This document shows, piece after piece, positions 1 through 8,047 of a DNA stretch of 64,000 bases. Origin of the DNA: 13-2-20CM-66-19 sp963760225 (GTDB lineage Bacteria; Pseudomonadota; Gammaproteobacteria; Steroidobacterales; Steroidobacteraceae); NCBI GenBank assembly GCA_963760225.1, contig CAVXCD010000003.1, positions 186,001-250,000 on the forward strand. Direction: 5' to 3'. A model generated the notes under the pieces. The model saw nothing but the letters and a program-made list of their open reading frames with translations. It did not search any database and was not told the DNA's origin. The translations under genes were made by a program, and so were the position numbers. Numbering within the stretch: position 1 is the stretch's first letter; each line of letters opens with the position of its first letter.

Positions 1-1
1 G

Positions 2-856
2 GTCACGGCCGAGGGGCTGCTGGTGCTCAACGCCGAGGACGCGCAGCTGGCGGCGAAGGCGGCGCAGCTGGCACAGCGCTTCGGGCGCTGCCCGCCGCTC
101 GGCTGGTTCGCGCTCGACGCGGACCATGCCGCGCTGCGTGCGCACCGCACCAGCGGCGGTGCGACCTGCGGGGTACGCGACGGCAGGCTGCAACTGCACC
201 ACGCAAGGCGCGACCACGACCTGGGACCGGTGGCCGCCATGCCGCTCACGGTCGAGGGTAGTGCCAGCTACAACATCGCCAATCTCGCCGCCGCGGCGCT
301 CGCAGCCAGCGCCTTAGGGGTACCGCCCGCCGTCGTGGCCGCGGTGTTCGCGCGGTTCGGCGCGCACGCCGTCGACAACCTCGGGCGCATGATGCGCTTC
401 GAGCGCGACGGGGTGCGGATCCTCGTGGACTATGCGCACAACCCGGAAGGCATGCAGGGTCTGCTGCGCGTGGCGAATTACCTGCGCCGCCCGGGCGGGC
501 GCCTCGGCACAGTCCTCGGCCAGGCAGGCAACCGCCAGAACAGCGAGATCGAGGCCCTGGCGCGCTGCGTGGTGCAGTTTCGCCCGGATCTGGTGGTCAT
601 CAAGGAAGATGAGACCCACCTGCGCGGCCGCGCGCCCGGGGAAGTTCCGCGCCTCCTCCACGCGACGCTGTTGAGCGCCGGCCTGCCCGACGCGGCACTG
701 CCGGTGCGCATGACCGAGCTCGAGGCGGTGCACTGCGCGCTCGCGTGGGCGCGCCCCGGGGACGTGCTCGCGCTGCCGGTGCATTCGGCCGCGGCGCGCG
801 CGACGGTGCTGGAGCTGCTCGCGCCGGCGCACGCCGCTGCGCCCGGGCGCGCTTAG
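2..856 (+). CDS. Cyanophycin-synthetase-like Mur ligase, C-terminal part (5' end outside window)
   Basis: The frame is open from the first bases of the window, so the N-terminal ATP-binding part lies upstream and about 284 residues are seen. They contain the end of the Mur ligase central domain (SYNIANLAAAALAAS) and the whole C-terminal ligase domain with the hallmark VDYAHNPEG. The later stretch VVIKEDETHLRGRAPGE resembles the C-terminal third of cyanophycin synthetases more than MurE or FolC. Enzymes of this family form amide bonds using ATP; CphA builds the Asp-Arg storage polymer cyanophycin in the cytoplasm. The fragment cannot show whether this is a full CphA or a shortened CphA-like ligase. 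It ends 42 bases before a convergent MarC gene. Confidence 0.75.
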   Translation, partial: VTAEGLLVLNAEDAQLAAKAAQLAQRFGRCPPLGWFALDADHAALRAHRTSGGATCGVRDGRLQLHHARRDHDLGPVAAMPLTVEGSASYNIANLAAAALAASALGVPPAVVAAVFARFGAHAVDNLGRMMRFERDGVRILVDYAHNPEGMQGLLRVANYLRRPGGRLGTVLGQAGNRQNSEIEALARCVVQFRPDLVVIKEDETHLRGRAPGEVPRLLHATLLSAGLPDAALPVRMTELEAVHCALAWARPGDVLALPVHSAAARATVLELLAPAHAAAPGRA

Positions 857-898
857 CGCGCGGTGAGTCTCACACCGGCGGCAGGTGCGCGCGAGCCT

Positions 899-1549
899 TT
901 AGTGTACGGCGGTCAGCGCGCTGTAGCCGTCCCAGACGATCTCGATGCCGATGCACATGAGAATGAATGCCGACAGGCGCACCAGCACCTCGAGTCCCGT
1001 GTCGCCGAGCAGCCGTGCCAGTTTCTCGGCAAAGCGGTAGGCGATGTAGATGCTGATGGCGATGCCGATCAGTCCGAGCAGTGCGCCGCTCGCGTGCTCG
1101 GCCAGCTCGGAATATTTCGGCAGGCCGGCGGGTTTGCGGCTGCCGATGGTGATCGCCACCGACATCGAGCCCGGCCCCACGGTCATCGGCATGGTGAGCG
1201 GATAGAAGCTGCCGATCTTGCGTACCGGTGCGCCCGTGGCCGGGCCGGCGTGATCCGACCAGTCCTCCTGGGTAAGCAGCTTCCAGCCGAGCGCCGCTAC
1301 CACGAAGCCGCCGGCGATGCGCACCACCGGCAGCTGGATGCCGAAGAATTCCAGCAGGTAGGGACCGAGCACCATCGAGCCGAGCAGCAGCGCGAAGCCG
1401 TTGATGGCGACCTTGCGCGACAGCACCGCGCGCTCCGCGCTCGGCAGCGATGCGGTCAGGCCGAGGAAGAACGGCGCCCCCTCGATGGGGTTGACGATGG
1501 GAAACAGTCCGGCGAACGTCAGCAGGAACGCACTGAGGACGCCGTTCAA
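899..1549 (-). CDS. MarC family integral membrane protein
   Basis: This 216-residue protein has the usual length for the MarC/YchE/YhgN family. About six hydrophobic segments are visible, starting with an N-terminal one (SAFLLTFAGLFPIVNPIEGAPFF) that carries the family-typical FPIVNP motif in the first membrane helix. A second conserved patch, FYPLTMPMTVGPGSMSV, matches the family's P-L-x-x-P-x-x-x-GPG signature. MarC proteins sit in the inner membrane; their substrate is not firmly established, and the old link to multiple antibiotic resistance has been withdrawn. The gene faces away from the GreB-like gene, with about 80 bases between MarC and the leader peptide. It reads convergently with the Mur ligase gene. 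Confidence 0.85.
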   Translation of the reverse strand: MNGVLSAFLLTFAGLFPIVNPIEGAPFFLGLTASLPSAERAVLSRKVAINGFALLLGSMVLGPYLLEFFGIQLPVVRIAGGFVVAALGWKLLTQEDWSDHAGPATGAPVRKIGSFYPLTMPMTVGPGSMSVAITIGSRKPAGLPKYSELAEHASGALLGLIGIAISIYIAYRFAEKLARLLGDTGLEVLVRLSAFILMCIGIEIVWDGYSALTAVH

Positions 1550-1627
1550 GACGCGGGCGCTCCGACGCGCATCTCGCGATGCGCTTTAACCCTTTGATAT
1601 ACCATCGGTGCCAGGAAGGTGAGGAGT

Positions 1628-1687
1628 ATGAACCGCAGGATTTGCGTTGTCACCGGGGCCGCGCGCCTCGCCGGGCTCGCCGCATGA
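1628..1687 (+). CDS. Possible 19-residue leader peptide upstream of the GreB-like gene
   Basis: A 19-codon frame beginning MNRRICVV has a strong purine-rich ribosome site directly upstream (GGAAGGTGAGGAG, ending two bases before the ATG). Its stop TGA overlaps the ATG of the GreB-like gene in an ATGA arrangement. The GreB-like start itself has no visible Shine-Dalgarno, so its translation may depend on ribosomes finishing this peptide. The peptide resembles no family I know. Seen directly: the frame, the ribosome site and the overlap. Inferred: translational coupling. An alternative is that the ribosome site belongs to a longer N-terminal form of the downstream protein in another frame. Confidence 0.4.
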   Translation: MNRRICVVTGAARLAGLAA

Positions 1688-2148
1688 GCCGTGCGTTCGT
1701 GCGCGAGTCGGATCAGGACGGCGCCGAGCTTCCCGAGCGACCCGTCAGCCCGCACGCGAACTTCGTCACGCCACGCGGCCTGGCCGCGATCGAAGCGCAG
1801 CTGCGCTCGCTCGAGTCGCAGCGCCAGGCGGCGCGCGCGGCGGGCGATACGGGCGCTCGCGCGCGCGTCGAGCGCGACTGGCGCTACTGGAACGCGCGGC
1901 GCGCCAGCGCGCGCCTCGTCGAGCCGGCAGCCGCCGCGCCGCGCGTGCGTTTCGGCACCCGCGTCACGCTGCGCCTGCCGGCCGATGCGCTGCAGGCGTT
2001 TCGCCTCGTGGGCGAAGACGAGGCGGATGCCGCCCAAGGGCTGCTCAGCTACGTCGCGCCGCTCGCCCAGGCGCTGCTCGGGCGTGAGGCCGGCGAGTGC
2101 GTGCCATTTCAGGGCGCCGAGGCGGAGATCGTGAGCATCGAGCCCTGA
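1684..2148 (+). CDS. GreA/GreB family transcription elongation factor (short GreB-like form)
   Basis: The 154-residue product begins MSRAFVRESDQDG, and the segment PERPVSPHANFVTPRGL matches the conserved start of GreB-like proteins. It continues with a helical N-terminal hairpin (about residues 30-75) and a C-terminal FKBP-like domain (about 80-154). Gre factors enter the RNA polymerase secondary channel and promote cleavage of backtracked RNA. The hairpin is basic at the tip (ARVERDWRYWNARR): the conserved glutamate has a counterpart, but the catalytic aspartate three residues before it does not, so cleavage activity is doubtful. The ATG at 1684 was chosen because similarity starts there; it overlaps the stop of a 19-codon leader frame. 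The 3' end overlaps the convergent sigma factor gene by 40 bases. Confidence 0.8.
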   Translation: MSRAFVRESDQDGAELPERPVSPHANFVTPRGLAAIEAQLRSLESQRQAARAAGDTGARARVERDWRYWNARRASARLVEPAAAAPRVRFGTRVTLRLPADALQAFRLVGEDEADAAQGLLSYVAPLAQALLGREAGECVPFQGAEAEIVSIEP

Positions 2149-2813
2149 GCGAGCTGCTCGAGGGTGCGCGTGATGATGCGCTCGCTGCAGGCGGCCGAAG
2201 GCTCCAGCACTCCCGCGGTCGCCGCCAGGCGCTGCGCCATGTCCGCCGGCAGGCGCCGATGCGCACGGAACAGCCGCGTGCGCACCGTGGTCGCATGCAG
2301 CCCGAGGCACGCCGCGGTCTCGATGCCGCTGATGCCCTCGACCATCCGCAACACGTAAACCGCGCGGAAAGCTTCCGGCAGGCGGCCGATGAGCTGCTCG
2401 AGCTCCGTGCGGGGTGACGGCACATCGGCCGACGCGGCGGGCGGCAGCGCCGGCGGCTGACCCTGACGTCCCGGCGCGCGCCGCAGCGCGCGGGCCTGGC
2501 TGAACGCCAGCCGCGTCAGCCAGGCGGCGAACTTGCCGTTCAGGTCGTAGCGCGACAGATCCGAGAAGCCGGCGCAGCACGCCTCGAGCACGGCTGCCTC
2601 GGCGCGCTCCTCGTCCATGAGCACGCTGCAGGCGACGCGGAACAGCCGGCGGCAGTAGCGGCGCAGCAGCGCCTCGATCGCCCGCTCATCCGCGGCGCGC
2701 GCGCGCTCGATGAGCAGCAGATCCGGAAGGGCCTCGGGCTGCGCGCCGGGGATGGCAGGGCGCCGTAGCTTGTTGTCGCCCTTGTCGGGGTTAAAGACCT
2801 GCGTTTCTAGCAT
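2109..2813 (-). CDS. ECF-type RNA polymerase sigma factor
   Basis: This is a sigma-70 family protein of about 234 residues with region 2 (ADERAIEALLRRYCRRLFRVA, then the WLTRLAFSQARALRR helix) and region 4 (LPEAFRAVYVLRMVEGIS followed by the helix-turn-helix GLHATTVRTRLFRAHRRL). This layout is that of ECF sigma factors, which direct RNA polymerase to stress or envelope promoters. The linker is rich in Ala and Pro. I chose ATG 2813 because AGAGG lies nine bases upstream; ATG 2819 and TTG 2822 are alternatives. No anti-sigma gene is adjacent, which is unusual for the class. The 5' end faces the GH3 gene, leaving only some 36 bases for two opposed promoters. The 3' end overlaps the GreB-like gene. 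Confidence 0.85.
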   Translation of the reverse strand: MLETQVFNPDKGDNKLRRPAIPGAQPEALPDLLLIERARAADERAIEALLRRYCRRLFRVACSVLMDEERAEAAVLEACCAGFSDLSRYDLNGKFAAWLTRLAFSQARALRRAPGRQGQPPALPPAASADVPSPRTELEQLIGRLPEAFRAVYVLRMVEGISGIETAACLGLHATTVRTRLFRAHRRLPADMAQRLAATAGVLEPSAACSERIITRTLEQLAQGSMLTISASAP

Positions 2814-2849
2814 GTGCATCAACCTCTGCTGTGTATCCTAGGGACCGAC

Positions 2850-4820
2850 GTGAGCAGAAGACCGGCAGTGACCGCGCCGTATTGCGCGCTCGCCGCGTGT
2901 GCGGTACTTGCCGCGGGCGGCGCGGGCGGGCAGGCGCACGCCGCAGCCGCTGTGCGGGTGCATCCGCAGCGCTGGCCGCAGCTCGCATCGCCCGTGCCTG
3001 CGGACCCCGGGCTCGAGGAGCGTGTCGAGCGGCTGCTCGCGCGCATGACTCCCGAGCAGAAGGTCGGCCAGCTGATTCAGGCCGACATCGGCAGCATCAG
3101 TCCCGATGACCTGCGGCACTATCCCCTCGGTTCTGTCCTGAATGGCGGTAACTCCTGGCCGAACGACGACGAATTCGCGGCAGCCAGTGAGTGGCTGCAG
3201 CTCGCCGACCGGTTCTATGAAGCCGCGACCGCCGCGGGCGGCATCGCCGCGCTATGGGCGACGGACGCGGTGCACGGACACGATCACGTGGTCGGGGCCA
3301 CCATTTTTCCGCACAACATCGGCCTCGGGGCGGCCCACGACCCCGAGCTGGTGCGCCGCATCGGCGAGATCACGGCGCTCGAGGTGCGCGTCACCGGCCT
3401 CGACTGGGTGCTCGCCCCTACGGTGGCCGTGGCGCGCGATGAGCGCTGGGGGCGCACCTACGAGAGCTACTCCCGCGATCCGCAGCTGGTGAGCGCCTAC
3501 GCTGCCGCGATGGTCACGGGGCTGCAGGGCGAGCCCGGGAGCGCGCAGTTCCTCGACGGCGCGCATGTGCTCGCGACCCCGAAGCACTTCATCGGCGACG
3601 GCGCCACGCGCGGCGGGCGCGACCAGGGCGACAGCACCGTGAGCGAGGGCGAGCTGATCGCGGTGGCAGCGGCCGGCTACGTCGGCGCGCTGCGCGCCGG
3701 CGCGCAGGCGGTGATGGTCTCGTACTCGAGCTGGCACGGGGTGAGGATGCACGGCAACCGCGCCCTGCTCACCGACGTGCTCAAGGGCCGCATGGGTTTC
3801 GACGGACTGCTGCTCGGCGACTGGGACGGGCACGCGCAGCTTCCCGGCTGCAGCCCGGTCGCCTGCGCCGCAGCGCTCGATGCCGGGCTCGACGTGCTCA
3901 TGGCGCCCGGCGGCTGGCGCGAGCTGCACGCCAACACGCTGCGGATGGCGCAAAGCGGCGCGATCCCGGCTGCACGCCTCGACGATGCCGTGCGCCGCGT
4001 GCTGCGCGTCAAGCTGCGTGCGCACCTCGATCGCGAAGGTCCGCCCTCGGCCCGTCCGTTCGCCGGCCGCTACGAGCTGCTCGGCTCGGCCGAGCACCGC
4101 GCGGTGGCGCGCCAGGCGGTGCGCGAGTCGCTGGTGCTGCTGAAGAACCCGCGCCAGCTGCTGCCGCTCTCACCGTCGGCGAACGTGCTGGTGGCCGGGG
4201 ACGCCGCCGACAGCATCCCGCGGCAGAGCGGCGGCTGGACCATCGACTGGCAGGGCACGCTCACCGGCAAGCAGGGCTTTGCGCACGGTGAGTCGATCTA
4301 CGCAGCCGTCGCGGCGTGCGTCGCCGCCGGCGGCGGCACCGCGACCTTGAGCCCCGGCGGCGCGTTCACGCACCGCCCCGACGTCGCGATCGTGGTGTTC
4401 GGCGAGCACCCGTATGCGGAAGGGGCCGGCGACCTCGCCACGCTCGAATACAGCCCGGGGGACAAGCACGACCTCGAGCTGCTGCGCCGGCTGCGTGCGC
4501 AGCACATCCCGGTGGTCAGCGTGTTTCTCTCCGGCCGGCCGCTCGCGGTCGGTGCCGAGCTCGCCGCGTCCGACAGCTTCGTGGCCGCGTGGCTCCCCGG
4601 TCCCGAGGGCGGCGGTGTGGCCGACGTGCTGTTTCGCAGCGCCGCGGGCCAGGTGCAGTACGACTTTCGCGGGCGCCTGCCGTTTCCCTGGCCACGCTCG
4701 CCGCGGCCGGCACCCGGCGCGGCCCCGCTGTTTGCCGCAGGCTTCGGCCTCAGCTATCGGCCGAACCCGCGCCCACCGCCACCCAGGCGAGATCGGAGTT
4801 CGACACCGCGCCGAGGTTGA
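2850..4820 (+). CDS. Exported glycoside hydrolase family 3 beta-glucosidase, C-terminally short
   Basis: The protein of about 656 residues starts at GTG 2850, chosen because AGGGA lies just upstream and the first residues form a clean signal peptide (ALAACAVLAAGG, cleavage near AHA-AA). An ATG at 2814 would run through the sigma factor promoter. The N-terminal GH3 barrel shows ATPKHFIGDGATRGGRDQGD and the nucleophile motif LLGDWDGH; the second alpha/beta domain follows (ESLVLLKN to GFGLSY). This matches exo-1,3/1,4-beta-glucosidases (ExoP/Cel3-like), which remove glucose from beta-glucans in the periplasm. Relatives usually exceed 800 residues with an extra C-terminal domain. Here the protein stops soon after GFGLSY with a basic Pro/Arg tail that overlaps the convergent ParB-like gene by 71 bases. 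Confidence 0.88.
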   Translation: MSRRPAVTAPYCALAACAVLAAGGAGGQAHAAAAVRVHPQRWPQLASPVPADPGLEERVERLLARMTPEQKVGQLIQADIGSISPDDLRHYPLGSVLNGGNSWPNDDEFAAASEWLQLADRFYEAATAAGGIAALWATDAVHGHDHVVGATIFPHNIGLGAAHDPELVRRIGEITALEVRVTGLDWVLAPTVAVARDERWGRTYESYSRDPQLVSAYAAAMVTGLQGEPGSAQFLDGAHVLATPKHFIGDGATRGGRDQGDSTVSEGELIAVAAAGYVGALRAGAQAVMVSYSSWHGVRMHGNRALLTDVLKGRMGFDGLLLGDWDGHAQLPGCSPVACAAALDAGLDVLMAPGGWRELHANTLRMAQSGAIPAARLDDAVRRVLRVKLRAHLDREGPPSARPFAGRYELLGSAEHRAVARQAVRESLVLLKNPRQLLPLSPSANVLVAGDAADSIPRQSGGWTIDWQGTLTGKQGFAHGESIYAAVAACVAAGGGTATLSPGGAFTHRPDVAIVVFGEHPYAEGAGDLATLEYSPGDKHDLELLRRLRAQHIPVVSVFLSGRPLAVGAELAASDSFVAAWLPGPEGGGVADVLFRSAAGQVQYDFRGRLPFPWPRSPRPAPGAAPLFAAGFGLSYRPNPRPPPPRRDRSSTPRRG

Positions 4821-5760
4821 ACGAGCGCGCCGCGGCCGCCATGCGCGTCAGCGCTTCGCCGAGCGGCATGGCGGGGCGCGCGTCGCCCTTCTTGGCCTTG
4901 TGAAAGCGTACCGGGTTGATGCGCGCCACCACGTAGTTGCGCAGGTACGGCGACTTGAAGCCGCGCGCCTGCAGCGCGGCGACCAGTGTCTTGACGCGCG
5001 CGTCGATCGCCAGCAGCCGCGCGGCGTAATTCTCGCGCTGGCGCAGGCTCGCAGCGAGCGTGCGCTCGCTGAAGCGATCGATCTTCTTCAGGAATGAGCT
5101 GTAGGCGCCGCCGGCGAAGCGCGCGGACTGCTGGTACACAATGCCGAGCGTCAGCAGCTCCGGCGCCTCGAACTGCGCACTGTAGGCGCTCTCCGCTTCG
5201 CGCCCGCGCCGCGCGGCGAGGTTGCGCGCCATGCGGATCACCTCGAGGCTGCGGTCGCGCAGGTTGTGGGCTTTCTCGGTGTTGAGGGCGAGGATGCGGT
5301 AGGCGAGGGACTCGTCCGGCGAGATGAGCGCGGTGATCTGCTTGAGGCCCAGCACCTTGGCCGCCGCCAGCCGGTGGCGGCCGTTGGGAGTCCACAGGCC
5401 ACCGTCCTCACCGCGCACCACGATCAGCGGGTCAAGAAAGGCGCCGGTCGCGTCGATGCTCGCCGCAAGGCGCTTCGCGTGGGTCGGCGACAGATCGCGC
5501 TGGAACGGCGTCGGCTGCACGGCGGCGAGCGGCAGCGCGGCCAGCAACAGCGCGCGTCCGCCGAGCGGCTCGCGATAAGCGCCGATGGGTGCGCCGCCTG
5601 CGCTGCGCACCAGCGCCGTGAGTGCGGCGACTTCGGCCGCATCGAGCGCCAGGGCGACGTCGGCGGCATCGAGCCCGCGGGCCGCCTTGCCGGGCGCCAG
5701 CCGCCCGCGCCGCCGCGTGCCGCCGCGCGTGCCGCCAGCGCTCTTAGCGCGTGTTGCCAT
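4750..5760 (-). CDS. ParB/Spo0J N-terminal-domain protein, stand-alone
   Basis: The 336-residue product opens with a basic Gly/Arg tail (about 1-25). It then carries a ParB-like nuclease/CTPase fold: PFQRDLSPTHAKRLAASI, followed by DPLIVVRGEDGGLWTPNGRHRLAAAK, where GRHR corresponds to the ParB box II nucleotide-binding motif. The remainder is helical. There is no parA nearby and no clear centromere-like repeat, so a role in chromosome partition is not supported; many orphan ParB-fold proteins are regulators or nucleases. It is divergent from the MATE gene with a 36-base gap. Its last 71 bases lie inside the GH3 gene on the other strand. Confidence 0.7.
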   Translation of the reverse strand: MATRAKSAGGTRGGTRRRGRLAPGKAARGLDAADVALALDAAEVAALTALVRSAGGAPIGAYREPLGGRALLLAALPLAAVQPTPFQRDLSPTHAKRLAASIDATGAFLDPLIVVRGEDGGLWTPNGRHRLAAAKVLGLKQITALISPDESLAYRILALNTEKAHNLRDRSLEVIRMARNLAARRGREAESAYSAQFEAPELLTLGIVYQQSARFAGGAYSSFLKKIDRFSERTLAASLRQRENYAARLLAIDARVKTLVAALQARGFKSPYLRNYVVARINPVRFHKAKKGDARPAMPLGEALTRMAAAARSFNLGAVSNSDLAWVAVGAGSADS

Positions 5761-5796
5761 GGGGTGCGAGAATGACCGATTGCCCAGGATGTTGCC

Positions 5797-7230
5797 ATGG
5801 ATTTGCGAGAGCCCTCAGCGAGCGCTGCGGCGCCGTTGCCGGCGCAGCGCGTCGATTCCTGCGGCCGCGTGCACGTGGATCAGCGCGCGGTGCTGGCGCT
5901 CGCCCTGCCGCTCATGGCCAACAGCGCGGTGCAGATCGTTCTCAACCTCACCGACATGTGGTTCATGGGACGCATCTCCACCAAGGCGCTCGCCGCGGTG
6001 GGCGCGGTACAGTGGTTCATCGTCGCCGCAGTGCTGGTGCTCGGCGGCGCCGGCATGGCGGTGCAGACGCTGGTCGCACAGAACTTCGGGGCGCGCCGCT
6101 ACGCGCGCGCCGGGCAGGCGGTGTGGACCGCGCTGTGGGCGATGGCATTCGCCGCGCCGCTGTTCGTGCTGGTGGGAGCCGCGCGCCACCTGATCCTCTC
6201 GCCCTTCGGTTTCGATCCGCAGATCGAGCGGCTCGCCGCGGCTTTCTGGTTTCCGCGCATGGGCGGGGCGTTCGTGGGCGCGGCGGTGTGGGCGATGTTC
6301 GGCTTCTTCAACGGCGTCGGGCGCCCGCGCGTGACGCTCGCGATCACGCTGTTCACCACCTCGACCAACGCACTGCTCAACCAGCTGTTCATCTTCGGCC
6401 TGGGCTGGGGGATTGCCGGCTCCGCCTGGGCCACCAACGTCGCGCAGCTCCTTGGGCTCGTGCTGGCGGTGGCGCTGTTCCTGCGCCGTCCCTACCGCCG
6501 GCGCTACCGCTCGCACCTCACCTGGCGTCCGCACGCGGCACGCCTGCTGCAGCAGCTGCGCCTCGGCGTGCCGATGGGGCTGTCCCCGGCAGCGGACCTG
6601 CTGGCATTTGCCATCTTCCAGATGATGCAGACACGTCTCGGCACGGCCGGCGGCGCCGCCACGCAGATGGTGGTGATGCTGACCTCGCTTGCCTACATGC
6701 CGGGGTTCGGCATCGCCTCTGCCGGCACGACGCTGGTCGGGCAGTCGATCGGCGCGGGCGCGCGCGAATGGGCGCAGCGCGTCGGCAATCGGGTGATCCT
6801 GCTCGCGGCGCTCTACATGGGCGGGATCGGGGTGCTGATCGCGCTCGGCGGCCCGTGGGTGCTGCCGTTCTTCGCCGGGGCGCACGACCACGACTCTGCC
6901 GCGGCGGTCGCCATCGGCATGCAGCTGCTGTGGCTGGCGGCCGCCTACCAGTTCTTCGACGGGCTGAATCTCGGCAGCAGCCTGTGCCTGCGCGGCGCCG
7001 GCGACGTGCGCGTGCCCGCGCTGCTGGTGTTGTCGCTGGGAGTGCTGCTGCTGACGCCGCTCGCCCATGCGCTCACCTTCCCGCCGGGGCAGGGATGGGT
7101 GAGCTTCCTGCCGCAGTTCGGCCTGGGCGCCTTTGGCGGATGGGTGGCGGTACTCATTTATGTCATCGTGCTGGGCAGCGCACTGTTCCTGCGCTGGCGC
7201 TCGCGCGCCTGGCAGGCGATCCGCATCTGA
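5797..7230 (+). CDS. MATE family efflux transporter
   Basis: The 477-residue product has about twelve hydrophobic segments in two halves, the MATE layout. Signature stretches include LALPLMANSAVQIVLNLTDMWFMGRIST in the first half (helix 1-2) and the repeated VGQSIGAGAREWAQRVGNRV after helix 7, which mirrors QNFGARRYARAGQAV in the first half. MATE proteins export cationic drugs or metabolites across the inner membrane using Na+ or H+. The N-terminus (about 30 residues) is hydrophilic. The ATG is preceded by AGGA. It lies 23 bases upstream of the ydcF-like gene and may be co-transcribed with it and the rhomboid gene. Confidence 0.92.
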   Translation: MDLREPSASAAAPLPAQRVDSCGRVHVDQRAVLALALPLMANSAVQIVLNLTDMWFMGRISTKALAAVGAVQWFIVAAVLVLGGAGMAVQTLVAQNFGARRYARAGQAVWTALWAMAFAAPLFVLVGAARHLILSPFGFDPQIERLAAAFWFPRMGGAFVGAAVWAMFGFFNGVGRPRVTLAITLFTTSTNALLNQLFIFGLGWGIAGSAWATNVAQLLGLVLAVALFLRRPYRRRYRSHLTWRPHAARLLQQLRLGVPMGLSPAADLLAFAIFQMMQTRLGTAGGAATQMVVMLTSLAYMPGFGIASAGTTLVGQSIGAGAREWAQRVGNRVILLAALYMGGIGVLIALGGPWVLPFFAGAHDHDSAAAVAIGMQLLWLAAAYQFFDGLNLGSSLCLRGAGDVRVPALLVLSLGVLLLTPLAHALTFPPGQGWVSFLPQFGLGAFGGWVAVLIYVIVLGSALFLRWRSRAWQAIRI

Positions 7231-7253
7231 TCGGGAGGCTCAAGGCACGCCGC

Positions 7254-8033
7254 ATGTTCATCACGCTCAAGACACTGTTGCATACGCTGCTGCTGCCGCC
7301 GGCCGGGCCGCTGCTGCTCGCCGCGCTCGGTGCCGCGCTGCTCGCCGGCAGTGTGCGGCCTGCCGCGCGGCGCAGCGGCTGGGCGCTGCTGCTCGCAGCC
7401 CTCGGTGCGCTGTGGCTGCTCGCCACGCCGCTCGTGGCCGACGCGCTGACCCAGATGGCGCAGCGCTGCCCGCCGCTCGATCTGAGCCGGCCGCTGCAGG
7501 CGCAGGCCATCGTCATTCTCGGCGGGGGCTCGCCGACCGAACGGGCGCCCGAGTACGGCGGCGAGCCCGCGCCGCGCGCCGAGCTGCTCGAGCGGGTTAC
7601 CTACGGCGCCTACCTCGCGCATCGCACGGCGCTGCCGGTGCTGGTGACGGGCACGGACCTGGAGACGCGCGCCATGCGCGCATCGCTGCAACGCGACTTC
7701 GGCGTCGCGCCGCGCTGGGTCGAGAATCGCTCGCGGGATACCTTCCAGAATGCGCAGTTCTCCGCACAGCTGCTGCGGGCGGCCGGCATGACGCGCATCC
7801 TGCTGGTGACCGATGCCGACCACGAGTGGCGCGCGCTGCAGGAATTCGCCGCCGCAGGACTTGCCGTGCTGCCCGCCCCTGTTGGGTTATACGGACGCCA
7901 CCGACAGGGCCTGGCTCCCTACGTGCCGACCCCGCACGCGCTGGAGGATTCCACGCACGCCCTGTACGAGCTGTGCGGCGATCTGGTGCGGCGCGCCCTG
8001 GCGGCGCTCGACCTGCGCCGGCAGACGCCTTAG
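7254..8033 (+). CDS. YdcF/ElyC family (DUF218) membrane protein
   Basis: The 259-residue product has two N-terminal membrane segments (about residues 10-30 and 38-60) followed by a DUF218 domain. The domain shows AIVILGGG, then LERVTYGAYLAH, LPVLVTGTD, ENRSRDTFQNA and ILLVTDADHEWRA, which is the conserved order in YdcF/SanA/ElyC proteins. Some members influence envelope integrity and peptidoglycan or lipid carrier metabolism, but the chemistry is unknown. The ATG start sits 23 bases after the MATE stop with GGGAGG upstream. The rhomboid gene follows 14 bases later. Confidence 0.85.
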   Translation: MFITLKTLLHTLLLPPAGPLLLAALGAALLAGSVRPAARRSGWALLLAALGALWLLATPLVADALTQMAQRCPPLDLSRPLQAQAIVILGGGSPTERAPEYGGEPAPRAELLERVTYGAYLAHRTALPVLVTGTDLETRAMRASLQRDFGVAPRWVENRSRDTFQNAQFSAQLLRAAGMTRILLVTDADHEWRALQEFAAAGLAVLPAPVGLYGRHRQGLAPYVPTPHALEDSTHALYELCGDLVRRALAALDLRRQTP

Positions 8034-8047
8034 CGGCGGGCGGGCAC

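Noticed and set aside
1567..1584. Hairpin GCGCATC-TCGC-GATGCGC followed by TTTAA between the MarC and GreB-like genes
   Set aside because: It lies between divergent genes where no transcript should end, the stem is only seven pairs, and the T-run is three bases. Not called a terminator.
5751..8033. A very long open frame (about 760 codons) over the MATE and ydcF-like genes
   Set aside because: Only its last 259 codons show family similarity (YdcF). The earlier part is an Arg/Ala/Gly-rich shadow of the MATE gene, as expected in GC-rich DNA.
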